Under the pieces are notes generated by a model that saw only the letters and a program-made list of their open reading frames with translations, made no database searches and was not told where the DNA came from. This document shows, one piece after another, positions 34,724 through 41,840 of a DNA stretch of 45,133 nt. Each line of letters starts with the position of its first letter. Position 1 is the stretch's first letter. The translations under genes were made by a program, and so were the position numbers. Source of the DNA: DATDOR01 sp035512695 (GTDB lineage: Bacteria; Chloroflexota; Anaerolineae; Anaerolineales; JABWBV01). The stretch spans positions 1 to 45,133 of the forward strand of contig DATKDL010000005.1 in the NCBI GenBank assembly GCA_035512695.1, read 5' to 3'.

Positions 34724-35332
34724 TCAAAGAATCTCCTGTCTCCCGGCAAGCGCCCGCAGCAGCGTCCCCTGGTCCGCATACTCCAGATCACCTCCCACCG
34801 GCAAACCGCGCGCCAGGCGCGTCACCTGCACCGCCGTCTCCATCAGCCGCTTCTGCAAATACATCGCCGTCGCATCCCCCTCCATACTCGGGTTCGTCGC
34901 CAGGATGACCTCCTGCACCCGGCCCGCACCGGCCCGCTGCAGCAGCTCCACGGCCCGGATCTCATCCGGACCAACCCCCTCGATCGGTGAGAGCAGACCG
35001 CCCAGAACATGATACCGGCCGGAATACCCGCCGGTCCGTTCGATCGCCAAAACATCGAGCGGATCCTCCACCACGCAGATCTGAGCTTCATCCCGCCGCG
35101 GGTCGGAGCAGATCTCGCACAGAGTTTGCCCGCTCACCGCGATGTTGAAACAAAGCGCGCACGTCCCGATCCCCTCCTTCAACCCGCTCAACGCCTCCGC
35201 CAATTCGCCGCCGAGGTCCTCCGAGCTGCGCAGCAAATAAAATGCCAGCCGGGAAGCCGTCTTCGGCCCCACCCCGGGCAGCCGCGCAAATGCGTTGACC
35301 ACCCGCTGGATCGGCTCCGGCAGACCGGCCAT
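34724..35332 (-). CDS. recR: Recombination mediator RecR
   Basis: 202 aa. RecR works with RecF/RecO to load RecA at gaps. N-terminal HhH (ARLPGVGPKTASRLAFYLL), four-Cys zinc site (C58, C61, C72, C75), then a Toprim domain (CVVEDPLDVLAIERTG; HVLGGLLSPIEGVGPDEI) and ARGLPVGGDLEYADQGTL at the C-terminus. It starts 1 bp after the ybaB stop, so it is in the dnaX-ybaB-recR cluster. Confidence 0.97.
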   Translation of the reverse strand: MAGLPEPIQRVVNAFARLPGVGPKTASRLAFYLLRSSEDLGGELAEALSGLKEGIGTCALCFNIAVSGQTLCEICSDPRRDEAQICVVEDPLDVLAIERTGGYSGRYHVLGGLLSPIEGVGPDEIRAVELLQRAGAGRVQEVILATNPSMEGDATAMYLQKRLMETAVQVTRLARGLPVGGDLEYADQGTLLRALAGRQEIL

Positions 35333-35333
35333 C

Positions 35334-35684
35334 CTAGAAACCCAGGCCCAGCCCGCCCAGCCCGCTGGCCAGCGGCCCGAGCCGCTCCTCCGCCATCTGC
35401 CGGGAGGCTTCCAGCGCCTGGTTGAACGCCGTCACGATCAGCTCCTGCAGCAGCTCGACGTCTCCGTCGGCCAGCACCTCCGGCGCGATCTCGATCCCGA
35501 CGCAGCGCTGATCGCCGCTCACCGTTACGGTCACGACGCCGCCCGCCGTCCCGCTGACGGTCTCATCCGCCAGCGCGTTCTGCGCCTCCAGCATCTGGCT
35601 CTGCAGCTGCTGGAGCTGCTGCATCATCCCCGTCGGTCCCCCACCGATCCCCGGGGGCATGCGGGGTTTGCTTTTCTTCGCCAT
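35334..35684 (-). CDS. YbaB/EbfC nucleoid-associated protein
   Basis: 116 aa. Gly/Met-rich N-terminus (PPGIGGGPTGMMQQLQQLQSQ), then the YbaB core (GGVVTVTVSGDQRCVGIEIAPEVL..DVELLQELIVTAFNQAL) and a Gly/Leu-rich tail. Dimeric DNA-binding protein family. An AAGGAG site supports the ATG at 35684. Normal partner of dnaX and recR. Confidence 0.94.
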   Translation of the reverse strand: MAKKSKPRMPPGIGGGPTGMMQQLQQLQSQMLEAQNALADETVSGTAGGVVTVTVSGDQRCVGIEIAPEVLADGDVELLQELIVTAFNQALEASRQMAEERLGPLASGLGGLGLGF

Positions 35685-35712
35685 CGATTCTCCTTACGTT
35701 TGTACAGGGCAT

Positions 35713-35765
35713 GGAAAAATTGAACCCCGGGCAGAGTGAAGCCCTGCCCGGGGTTCAATTTTTCC
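35713..35765. terminator. Perfect 22-bp palindrome at the dnaX 3' end
   Basis: Arms 35713-35734 and 35744-35765, loop of nine. The right arm includes the last codons and the TGA stop of dnaX. AAAAA/TTTTT runs near the bases make it terminator-like, which would separate dnaX from ybaB-recR. Confidence 0.82.
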
Positions 35766-37320
35766 GATCCTTCCTCTCCCGGCTGTGCACGATTTTGCCG
35801 CCCAGCCGCATCGCCGTCGCCACCATCCCGTCGCTGGTCAGGTCATCCGGGATGTCGGCCGCATCCGAGGCGATCACGCAGCGGATGGCCAGCTTACGAC
35901 CGAACACCTGCTCGATCCCGCGCTGGGCGAAATCGATGTGGTTTTCCGATTCCATAATCCCTTTGACGGTCTCGCTTGCAAAACCCAAAAATAATTCCGA
36001 CCCGCGGATTTCCAGCACGGCGCTCGAATTCAGCAGGCCGTCGGTGGCCGAGTTCAGCCTGCGTACAGCCACACGGATCTCCTTCCAATGCGCCCGCAGC
36101 TGGTCGATTTCAGCGCCACCGACCGGCGCGGCCTTCGCCGGCGCCTCCGGAAGACCCTTCAGATCCCGCTTTCGGACGGGTTCCGGGTCAGCTTCTCGAG
36201 AGACTTTTTTTTCGACCTGGATCGGCCCCTCCACCGGCGCGGCCGGCGGGTTTATCGCCTCGACCAGCGCCAGCTCGAGCGGGAGCGCCGGCTGCCACGA
36301 AGACCGCAGTTCGCCCGCCGCCGCATTGAAAGCCTGGATCGCGTGCAGCAGCGCCGGGACGGCGAACTCCCCGGCCTGCGCCGCCATCCGGCTGCGGACC
36401 TCCTTCGAGGCGTCGAGCGGCAGCTTGCTCCCCATCCGCAGCAGGAGCAGGTCCCGCAGGTATTCGACCACCTGGCGGGCGAACTGGCGTGGGTCCGTCC
36501 CGGCGTCGAGGGCGCGGTGGATCAGGTCCAGCCCCCCGCCCGGCTCGCCGGCGACCAGCGCCTCCACCAGCTCCAGGACGGCCTGGCTCGTCGCAGTGCC
36601 CAGGATATCCTGCGCCCGGGCATGGGTGATCGCCTCCCCGCCGGAGGCCAGCTGGTCCAACAGCGAGATCGCATCCCGCATCGCTCCGGTCGCCTGCCGG
36701 GCGATCAACTGGAGCGCTTCCGGCTCGATCTCGATCCCCTCGGCCGCGACAATCTTATCCAGGTGCCCGGCGATCTCGAATGCGCCGATCCGCCGGAATT
36801 CGTGTTTCTGGCAGCGCGATGCGACCGTCGCCGGGATCTTGTGGACCTCCGTCGTCGCCAATATGAAGACGGCGTGCGGGGGCGGCTCCTCAAGCGTCTT
36901 GAGCAGCGCATTGAACGCCGCCGTCGAGAGCATGTGGACTTCGTCGATGATATAGACTTTGTAGCGGCCCTGGTTGGGGGAGAAATTGATCTTGTCGCGC
37001 AGATCACGGACGTCGTCGACGCTGGTGTTGGAAGCGGCATCGATCTCGATCAGGTCGAGGAAACGCCCCGTACGCAAGAGACGGCAGTGATCGCAGTCGT
37101 CGCAGGGCCGCTCGGCCGGGTCATCGTGCAGGCAGTTGACGGCTTTGGCCAGCAGCCGGGCGGACGTCGTCTTGCCGGTCCCGCGCGGCCCCGAGAAGAG
37201 ATAAGCGTGCGCCGTCCTCCCGGACGCCACGGCATTCCGAAGCGTCGTGACGACATGCTCCTGCCCGACGACATCATCCCACCGCTGTGGGCGCCACTTC
37301 CGATAGAGAGCCTGGGGCAT
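35755..37320 (-). CDS. dnaX: DNA polymerase III subunits gamma and tau
   Basis: 521 aa clamp-loader ATPase. Walker A GPRGTGKT (44-51), zinc Cys C63, C73, C76 and C79, Walker B-type IIDEVHMLS, and the sensor-1 region FILATTEVHKIPATVASRCQ. The C-terminal ~170 residues are a short tau-like extension. No slippery A-run for gamma/tau frameshifting is obvious. ATG at 37320 lies 6 nt after GATAAT in a TTGACA-N17-GATAAT promoter, implying a leaderless mRNA. Confidence 0.96.
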   Translation of the reverse strand: MPQALYRKWRPQRWDDVVGQEHVVTTLRNAVASGRTAHAYLFSGPRGTGKTTSARLLAKAVNCLHDDPAERPCDDCDHCRLLRTGRFLDLIEIDAASNTSVDDVRDLRDKINFSPNQGRYKVYIIDEVHMLSTAAFNALLKTLEEPPPHAVFILATTEVHKIPATVASRCQKHEFRRIGAFEIAGHLDKIVAAEGIEIEPEALQLIARQATGAMRDAISLLDQLASGGEAITHARAQDILGTATSQAVLELVEALVAGEPGGGLDLIHRALDAGTDPRQFARQVVEYLRDLLLLRMGSKLPLDASKEVRSRMAAQAGEFAVPALLHAIQAFNAAAGELRSSWQPALPLELALVEAINPPAAPVEGPIQVEKKVSREADPEPVRKRDLKGLPEAPAKAAPVGGAEIDQLRAHWKEIRVAVRRLNSATDGLLNSSAVLEIRGSELFLGFASETVKGIMESENHIDFAQRGIEQVFGRKLAIRCVIASDAADIPDDLTSDGMVATAMRLGGKIVHSRERKDRKN

Positions 37321-37326
37321 GGGGAG

Positions 37327-37355
37327 ATTATCAGTTGGGAGGCGGGGTTTGTCAA
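37327..37355 (-). promoter_or_regulatory. Leaderless promoter of dnaX
   Basis: Minus strand TTGACA (37355-37350), 17-bp spacer, GATAAT (37332-37327), then 6 nt to ATG 37320. Confidence 0.8.
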
Positions 37356-37363
37356 CAGAGGAA

Positions 37364-37423
37364 GGGAATGGGCGAATGGGCGAATGGGCGAGAAATCGCC
37401 CATTCGCCTATTCACGCATTCCC
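37364..37423. repeat. Palindromic octanucleotide array
   Basis: Three GGGCGAAT-type 8-bp units, then the inverted equivalents (CGCCCATT, CGCCTATT, CACGCATT), ending at the stop codon of the LysM gene. It can form a hairpin of more than 20 bp with minor mismatches and may act as its terminator. It is similar in design to the heptad arrays but with period 8. Confidence 0.75.
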
Positions 37424-38214
37424 TAGGGCACCTGGTAAGCCGCGACGATGTTTCCGTCGGGGTCGAGGAGCGTGACGACATCCCCGCTGATCCAGATGGA
37501 TTCGGCCAGGCCCCAGTACAGCTCGGCCACGGAGCTGGAGCCGGCCCTGGTGTAGACGGACACCGCGCCACCCTGGAACAGGACCAGCTGCGGGAAGTTG
37601 AAGACCTGCCCGTCCGGGCCGAGCAGCTGCCAGCCCTGCAAGGCGACCTGGGCGTCACCGTTCTGCCGGACGACGACCCGCTCCTGGGCCAGGTCGCCGG
37701 TTCCGATCACGGTGACGATCTCCAGCACCGTCTCCCCCGCCTCACCCGGAGTCGCCTCCTGCGGCGGGAGCGTGGGAGGCGGGGGCGGGGTGGCCGAGAC
37801 GGCCGTGCTCGGCGGCGCGGTCGCCTCCGGTACCGCGCCGCCGACCGGGATCAGGATCACATCGCCGACGTCGAGCGTATCCGGGTTATCGAGGTCGTTC
37901 GCCGCCAGGATCTCCTCGACCGAGACGTCGAAATCAAAGGCGATCCCGGACAGGGTGTCGCCCGGCTGGACGGTGTAGTTAATGAAATCCGGCGGCGAAA
38001 CCGTCCCTCCGTCCGGGCCGGCCGGGTTCGTCGTACCAGCCTCGAGCGTGATCACCGGGGCAGTCGCCGTCGACGTCGCCAGGGCGATCGGCGCCGGCTC
38101 CGCCCCACTCTCCAGCGGCTTGTACTGCTCCCAGTAGTACAGGATCACAAGAACCGTGCAGGCAGAGACCAGGACGTTGAGGGTCAGATAGTAAACCAGC
38201 CGCTTGAAGCGCAT
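37423..38214 (-). CDS. Membrane-anchored LysM and lamin-tail-domain protein
   Basis: 263 aa. N-terminal membrane segment (~6-28), Thr/Ala/Pro linker, one LysM peptidoglycan-binding domain (~78-123: NYTVQPGDTLSGIAFDFDVSVEEILAANDL..DVGDVILIPVG), a second Pro-rich linker and a C-terminal domain resembling a lamin-tail (LTD) immunoglobulin fold (VALQGWQLLGPDGQVFNFPQ..ISGDVVTLLDPDGNIVAAY). Likely an extracytoplasmic wall-binding protein. ATG 38214 is 6 nt after a TAATAT box. Divergent from the NYN gene, with a 27-bp palindrome between. Confidence 0.86.
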   Translation of the reverse strand: MRFKRLVYYLTLNVLVSACTVLVILYYWEQYKPLESGAEPAPIALATSTATAPVITLEAGTTNPAGPDGGTVSPPDFINYTVQPGDTLSGIAFDFDVSVEEILAANDLDNPDTLDVGDVILIPVGGAVPEATAPPSTAVSATPPPPPTLPPQEATPGEAGETVLEIVTVIGTGDLAQERVVVRQNGDAQVALQGWQLLGPDGQVFNFPQLVLFQGGAVSVYTRAGSSSVAELYWGLAESIWISGDVVTLLDPDGNIVAAYQVP

Positions 38215-38220
38215 GGAGGT

Positions 38221-38226
38221 ATATTA
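38221..38226 (-). promoter_or_regulatory. -10 box of the LysM gene
   Basis: TAATAT on the minus strand, 6 nt from the ATG. The region where the -35 should lie is in the palindrome. Confidence 0.5.
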
Positions 38227-38231
38227 ACATA

Positions 38232-38290
38232 AATGCGAAAAAAGGGCCCGGCGGCGGGTAGTCCCCGCCGCCGGGCCCTTTTTTCGCATT
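38232..38290. repeat. 27-bp perfect palindrome between divergent promoters
   Basis: Arms 38232-38258 and 38264-38290, loop of five. It includes A6/T6 runs but lies between two divergent start codons, so it terminates neither gene. It occupies the -35 and spacer positions of both. Confidence 0.88.
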
Positions 38291-38295
38291 AGAAT
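38290..38295 (+). promoter_or_regulatory. -10 box of the NYN gene
   Basis: TAGAAT ends 7 nt before ATG 38303, which selects that start over the in-frame ATG at 38294 inside the box. Confidence 0.6.
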
Positions 38296-38302
38296 GGAAC
38301 CC

Positions 38303-38767
38303 ATGCCATACATCGTCGATGGCCACAACCTGATCGGGCGCCTGCCGGACATTCACCTCAGCGAGATTGACGACGAGGACCGGCTGATCGAGCGGGTGGC
38401 GGCGTTCTGCCGCGTCGAGCGGAAACGGGCCGAAATCTTTTTCGACCGGGCCGCGCCGGGCCGGTCGGGGCGGTTCCGGCAAGGACCGGTCACCTCCGTT
38501 TTCGTTCCCTCCGGGGAGACGGCGGACGCTGCGATTGCCCGGCGGCTGGATCAGCTCAAAAAGGACGCCCGGAACTGGACGGTGGTCAGCTCGGATGCGG
38601 CCGTCCAGGCCAGCGCCCGGAATGCCGGTGCGCAGGTGCTGCCGTCAGAGAATTTCGCCGGCAGGTTGAACACGCCGGGGTCTGCCTCCGGTCCGGAAAA
38701 GGAATCCAACCTGGCCGAAGGAGAATTGGAAGAGTGGCTGCGGTTGTTCGGCGAGGAGGACGGCTAA
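38303..38767 (+). CDS. YacP-like NYN-domain ribonuclease
   Basis: 154 aa. NYN (PIN-like) domain: YIVDGHNLIGRLP at the start, EIFFDRAAPG, TADAAIARRLDQL and WTVVSSDAAVQASARNAGAQVLPSENFA, with the conserved acidic residues of YacP/Rae1-like RNases. Rae1 of B. subtilis cleaves mRNA at the ribosome; the substrate here is unknown. The start is taken at 38303 from the -10 box position and from the family N-terminus. Confidence 0.87.
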   Translation: MPYIVDGHNLIGRLPDIHLSEIDDEDRLIERVAAFCRVERKRAEIFFDRAAPGRSGRFRQGPVTSVFVPSGETADAAIARRLDQLKKDARNWTVVSSDAAVQASARNAGAQVLPSENFAGRLNTPGSASGPEKESNLAEGELEEWLRLFGEEDG

Positions 38768-38848
38768 GGCAGATCGACCAGGTAAACCCGGACCAGCTTG
38801 TGTACTGCGTCGCGGTTTGTAAGGGAAAAACGACCCGGCCGCCGCACT

Positions 38849-40279
38849 TTATTTTTTCGAATCCCGAAGGACGGTTTCAGCCGCGTAGAACCCGCACATG
38901 CCATGCACTCCCCCGCCCGGCGGGGTGGCCGACGAGCAGATATAGAGCTTACGCCCGTCGAACGAGCCCGGGATGCGGTATGGGTTCAGCCGGATCGCCG
39001 GGCGGGTGAAGAACTGCCGCAGGTTCTGAACGCCCCCGTTGATGTCCCCTCCGACGAAATTCGGATTGTACGCTTCCATTTCGACCGCCGTCCTGGAACT
39101 TCGGGCCAGGATGACGTCCTTGAAACCGGGCGCGTAGTGCTCGATCTCCGCCTCGATCAGGCCGGTGACGTCTTCCGGCGAGCCATGCGGGGTGTGGCAG
39201 TACGCCCAGGCGGTGTGCCGGCTCTCCGGCGCCCGTCCGGAGTCGAACAGGGTCGGCTGCACCAGGATGATGAACGGGTGCTCGGAGAACCGCCCTTCCC
39301 AGATTTCCCGCTCGGATTCGGCGATCTGCTCGAGCGTCCCGCCGATGTGGACGGTAGCCGTCCGGGCGAGGTCCGGGTCCTTCCAGGGGATCGGCTCGGA
39401 AAGCGCCCAATCGACCTTGCAGACCCCGACCCCGTAGCGGTAGCGGTCCAGTTCGCGGGCATAGCGCGCATTCAACCGGTCACCGGCGATCCGCAGGACG
39501 CCTTTGGGGGTCAGATCGAGCAGGACGATCCGGGCCGGCGGCAGCTCGTCGAGCGAGCGGATCTCGCGGCCGGTCTCGACCGAGCCCCCCAGCGATTCGA
39601 GCAGGGCCACCAGTGCCCGCGGGATCTCGCGCGAACCGCCTTTGGCCATCGGCCAGCCCACGCCGTGCGCAAGGACGCCAAGCATCAAGCCAAAACCCGA
39701 AGCTGTGAGCCACTCGAGCGGAAGCATCGAATGAGCGGCGGCGCCGGCGAAGATCGCCCGCGTCCGCTCGTCCCGGTAAGTCCGTTTTGCGAGCATCGTC
39801 GCAGGCTGCAATGCGGTCAAGCCAAAGCGGGTCATCAGGACCGGGTGTTTCGGGGGCAGCGGCAGCGGGCCAAGGAAATCATCCATGAGCCCCGGCCAGT
39901 TCTCCACATAACGCCGCATCATCCGCCGGTAGGCGCGCCCGTCCCGGCCGAGAGAATCGGCCGTCCGGTCGAGGTCCCGGTGGACGAGGAGGGCCTCATC
40001 CGGCGAGAAGGCGTGTCCGAAAGGGACTTCGGAATGGACCCATTCCAGCCCGAAATCCGCCAGCGGCAGGTCCCGCAGGAACGGCGAGGCGAGTGAAAGC
40101 GGGTGGATTGCCGCACAGATATCGTGCAGATAGCCCGGCAGAGTCAGCTCGTCCGAGCGGGTTCCTCCACCGGGGGTCTCCATCCGCTCGAACACCCGAA
40201 CCGACATCCCCGCCTGCGCCAACCGGATCGCGGCGGCCAGTCCGTTGGGGCCGGAGCCGACGACGATTGCATCTAGCAT
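38849..40279 (-). CDS. Phytoene-desaturase-like FAD oxidoreductase
   Basis: 476 aa. N-terminal dinucleotide fold VVGSGPNGLAAAIRLAQAG, a family segment GGGTRSDELTLPGYLHDICAAIHPL, and the C-terminal FAD loop LYICSSATPPGGGVHGMCGFYAA. It resembles the CrtI/PYROXD2-like amine-oxidoreductase group. No carotenoid gene is adjacent, so a pigment role is not supported. The frame extends to 40324 through a heptad array; the start at 40279 (MLDAIVVGSG) is the natural one. 38768-38848 holds no gene. Confidence 0.85.
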   Translation of the reverse strand: MLDAIVVGSGPNGLAAAIRLAQAGMSVRVFERMETPGGGTRSDELTLPGYLHDICAAIHPLSLASPFLRDLPLADFGLEWVHSEVPFGHAFSPDEALLVHRDLDRTADSLGRDGRAYRRMMRRYVENWPGLMDDFLGPLPLPPKHPVLMTRFGLTALQPATMLAKRTYRDERTRAIFAGAAAHSMLPLEWLTASGFGLMLGVLAHGVGWPMAKGGSREIPRALVALLESLGGSVETGREIRSLDELPPARIVLLDLTPKGVLRIAGDRLNARYARELDRYRYGVGVCKVDWALSEPIPWKDPDLARTATVHIGGTLEQIAESEREIWEGRFSEHPFIILVQPTLFDSGRAPESRHTAWAYCHTPHGSPEDVTGLIEAEIEHYAPGFKDVILARSSRTAVEMEAYNPNFVGGDINGGVQNLRQFFTRPAIRLNPYRIPGSFDGRKLYICSSATPPGGGVHGMCGFYAAETVLRDSKK

Positions 40280-40293
40280 TGTTTCGTATGAGG

Positions 40294-40328
40294 AACCAGG
40301 TACCAGGTGCCAGGCACCTGGCACCTGG
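40294..40328. repeat. Five-unit inverted heptanucleotide array
   Basis: AACCAGG, TACCAGG, TGCCAGG, then CACCTGG, CACCTGG in register, switching sense at the centre. It fills the gap between the stop of the 40331 gene and the start at 40279. Confidence 0.9.
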
Positions 40329-40330
40329 TA

Positions 40331-41074
40331 CTATTTCCTACGAAAGACCCGCTTGAAAATGACGACCGGCATATACAAACTCGACCGGATCCCGGCGTTT
40401 TTGAAGATGTTGCGCCACTCTTTCCACTGCATGCGCGGGTCGACGAGGATGTTGTTCTGCGTGACTTGCGGGTTGGAAACCTGGAAACGGGCGGCCAGGT
40501 TGGCCAGGGTGCCCTTCCAGAACTCGTCCTCGATCTTGTGCCCGACGCCGGCGCGGAAAGACATTTCATAAAGCGGGTCGTTGGCGCGGATCAGGGCCTG
40601 GATCTGTGCGACGGGGTCGCCGTCCTCTTCGAACGCGCTGAAGGTGATCATCCCGGCGAACATGTGCCCTTCCGGCGTCATAAAGGAGAATGAGGTCGCA
40701 TCCGAGAAGATGACCATGATCCCGGTCGACAGCTTCAAACCGCCCGGGGCCTTCAGGTTGATCACACCGACTTCGCCCGGCTTGATCCCTGTCAGCGGGA
40801 TGAACAGCCGGTTGCCCTCGGGCCAGAATTCGGGGAAGTGCGTCCGCCAGGTTTCGATGACCTCTTCGGGAGCCTTTTCCAGCCCGCTCAGCCGGACTTT
40901 GTAGGTCTTCTGCCACATCTGGCCGAAACCTCGGACGACGCCGGACAGTTTCCGGCCTTCGACGTTCAGGTTGATGGCTTCGGCCGATACGTCGCCCACG
41001 TGGAGGTGGTCGACCGGGCTGGCCCACCCGCTCTCTTTGACTTGATGTTCGTGCTCGTGCTCGTGCTTCTCCAT
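40331..41074 (-). CDS. Conserved protein of unknown function, His-rich N-terminus
   Basis: 247 aa, no signal peptide or membrane helix. It begins EKHEHEHEHQ, a possible metal-binding stretch. A well-ordered domain follows, containing RGFGQMWQKTYKVRLSG, FPEFWPEGNRLFIPLTGI, SFMTPEGHMFAGMITFSAF and LIRANDPLYEM, ending in a basic FKRVFRRK. I recognise no named domain. The motif density suggests a conserved cytosolic, possibly ligand-binding protein. The upstream gap to 41101 contains no clear promoter. Confidence 0.8.
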   Translation of the reverse strand: MEKHEHEHEHQVKESGWASPVDHLHVGDVSAEAINLNVEGRKLSGVVRGFGQMWQKTYKVRLSGLEKAPEEVIETWRTHFPEFWPEGNRLFIPLTGIKPGEVGVINLKAPGGLKLSTGIMVIFSDATSFSFMTPEGHMFAGMITFSAFEEDGDPVAQIQALIRANDPLYEMSFRAGVGHKIEDEFWKGTLANLAARFQVSNPQVTQNNILVDPRMQWKEWRNIFKNAGIRSSLYMPVVIFKRVFRRK

Positions 41075-41100
41075 GGCAAATTCCTTTTTCGGATCGGTTC

Positions 41101-41451
41101 TTATCCTGCGGCCGCCAGCGATTCGGCTTCCGTTGCGTAAATCCCGATCGCCTCGTCCAGGCGGGTCAGTTTGAAGATCTCGACATAGTGCTCGCTCAGC
41201 CCGCAGGCGATCAGTTTCTGTTTCTGGCGCTGGGTGCGGATCAGCATCGTCACCAGCAAACCGATCCCAGAACTGTTGAGGTAATCGAGGTCCGAAAAGT
41301 TCAGGATGATCGCTTTCGTACCGTTTTCGCTGGCTTCCGAGTAGGCCCCCATGAGGGCATCCTCCGCGAAACCGGTCACCTCGCCTCGGATATCGATGAT
41401 GGCGGTCGATCCGGAACGGCGGACGTTGGTCGTGAGATTGGCTGTTGGCAT
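41101..41451 (-). CDS. STAS-domain anti-sigma factor antagonist
   Basis: 116 aa. STAS fold with IIDIRGEVTGFAEDALMGAY and the phosphorylation segment DLDYLNSSGIGLLV. The start at 41451 (MPTANL) is chosen because AAGGAG lies 7 nt upstream; the ATG two codons earlier is too close. It is 11 bp behind a second STAS gene and downstream of the SpoIIE-HATPase fusion, so all three probably form one operon. Confidence 0.91.
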   Translation of the reverse strand: MPTANLTTNVRRSGSTAIIDIRGEVTGFAEDALMGAYSEASENGTKAIILNFSDLDYLNSSGIGLLVTMLIRTQRQKQKLIACGLSEHYVEIFKLTRLDEAIGIYATEAESLAAAG

Positions 41452-41462
41452 GGTCATTCTCC

Positions 41463-41777
41463 TTATCTGATTTCCATAAAATCGGACAATCGCGTGATGG
41501 TGAAGATTTCCCGGTAGTGTTCGTTCAGACCGGTCGCCACAATGGCCCGGCGGGATTTGCGGGCCCGGGCGAGCAGCCCGACGATCAGCGCGATCCCTGT
41601 GCTGTTGATATAGGTGACATCGCCGAAGTCGATCCGGATTTCCGTCCCACCCTGCGCTTCGGCAGCATCGAACGCCTCGTTCAAAGTCTCCTCTGCGAAG
41701 CCGTTGATATCCCCACACAATTCCAGGACCGGCAGATCCCCTTCCATTTTCAATTGTGCCGTGAATTCACTTTCCAT
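41463..41777 (-). CDS. STAS-domain anti-sigma factor antagonist
   Basis: 104 aa. STAS fold: LPVLELCGDINGFAEETLNEAF and DFGDVTYINSTGIALIVGLL with the usual phosphorylatable Ser/Thr pair. The ATG at 41777 has GAGGAG 8 nt upstream; the longer frame to 41825 lacks one. It resembles its downstream neighbour (both share GLxEHYxEIFxxTRL), so the pair is probably a tandem duplication, perhaps giving two inputs or outputs to one kinase. Confidence 0.9.
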   Translation of the reverse strand: MESEFTAQLKMEGDLPVLELCGDINGFAEETLNEAFDAAEAQGGTEIRIDFGDVTYINSTGIALIVGLLARARKSRRAIVATGLNEHYREIFTITRLSDFMEIR

Positions 41778-41840
41778 TCTCGTATCTCCTCTCGTGGATA
41801 AGCTATCCGAAAATCCCCGCCTCAACGTTCGGATGAGCGC

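Noticed and set aside
36088..38232. 714-aa plus-strand open frame across dnaX and the LysM gene
   Set aside because: Arg/Asp-rich shadow spanning two real genes and the gap between them; no domain.
38849..40279. Carotenoid phytoene desaturase CrtI
   Set aside because: Only superfamily-level similarity; no crtB or other pigment gene adjacent, so named only as CrtI-like.
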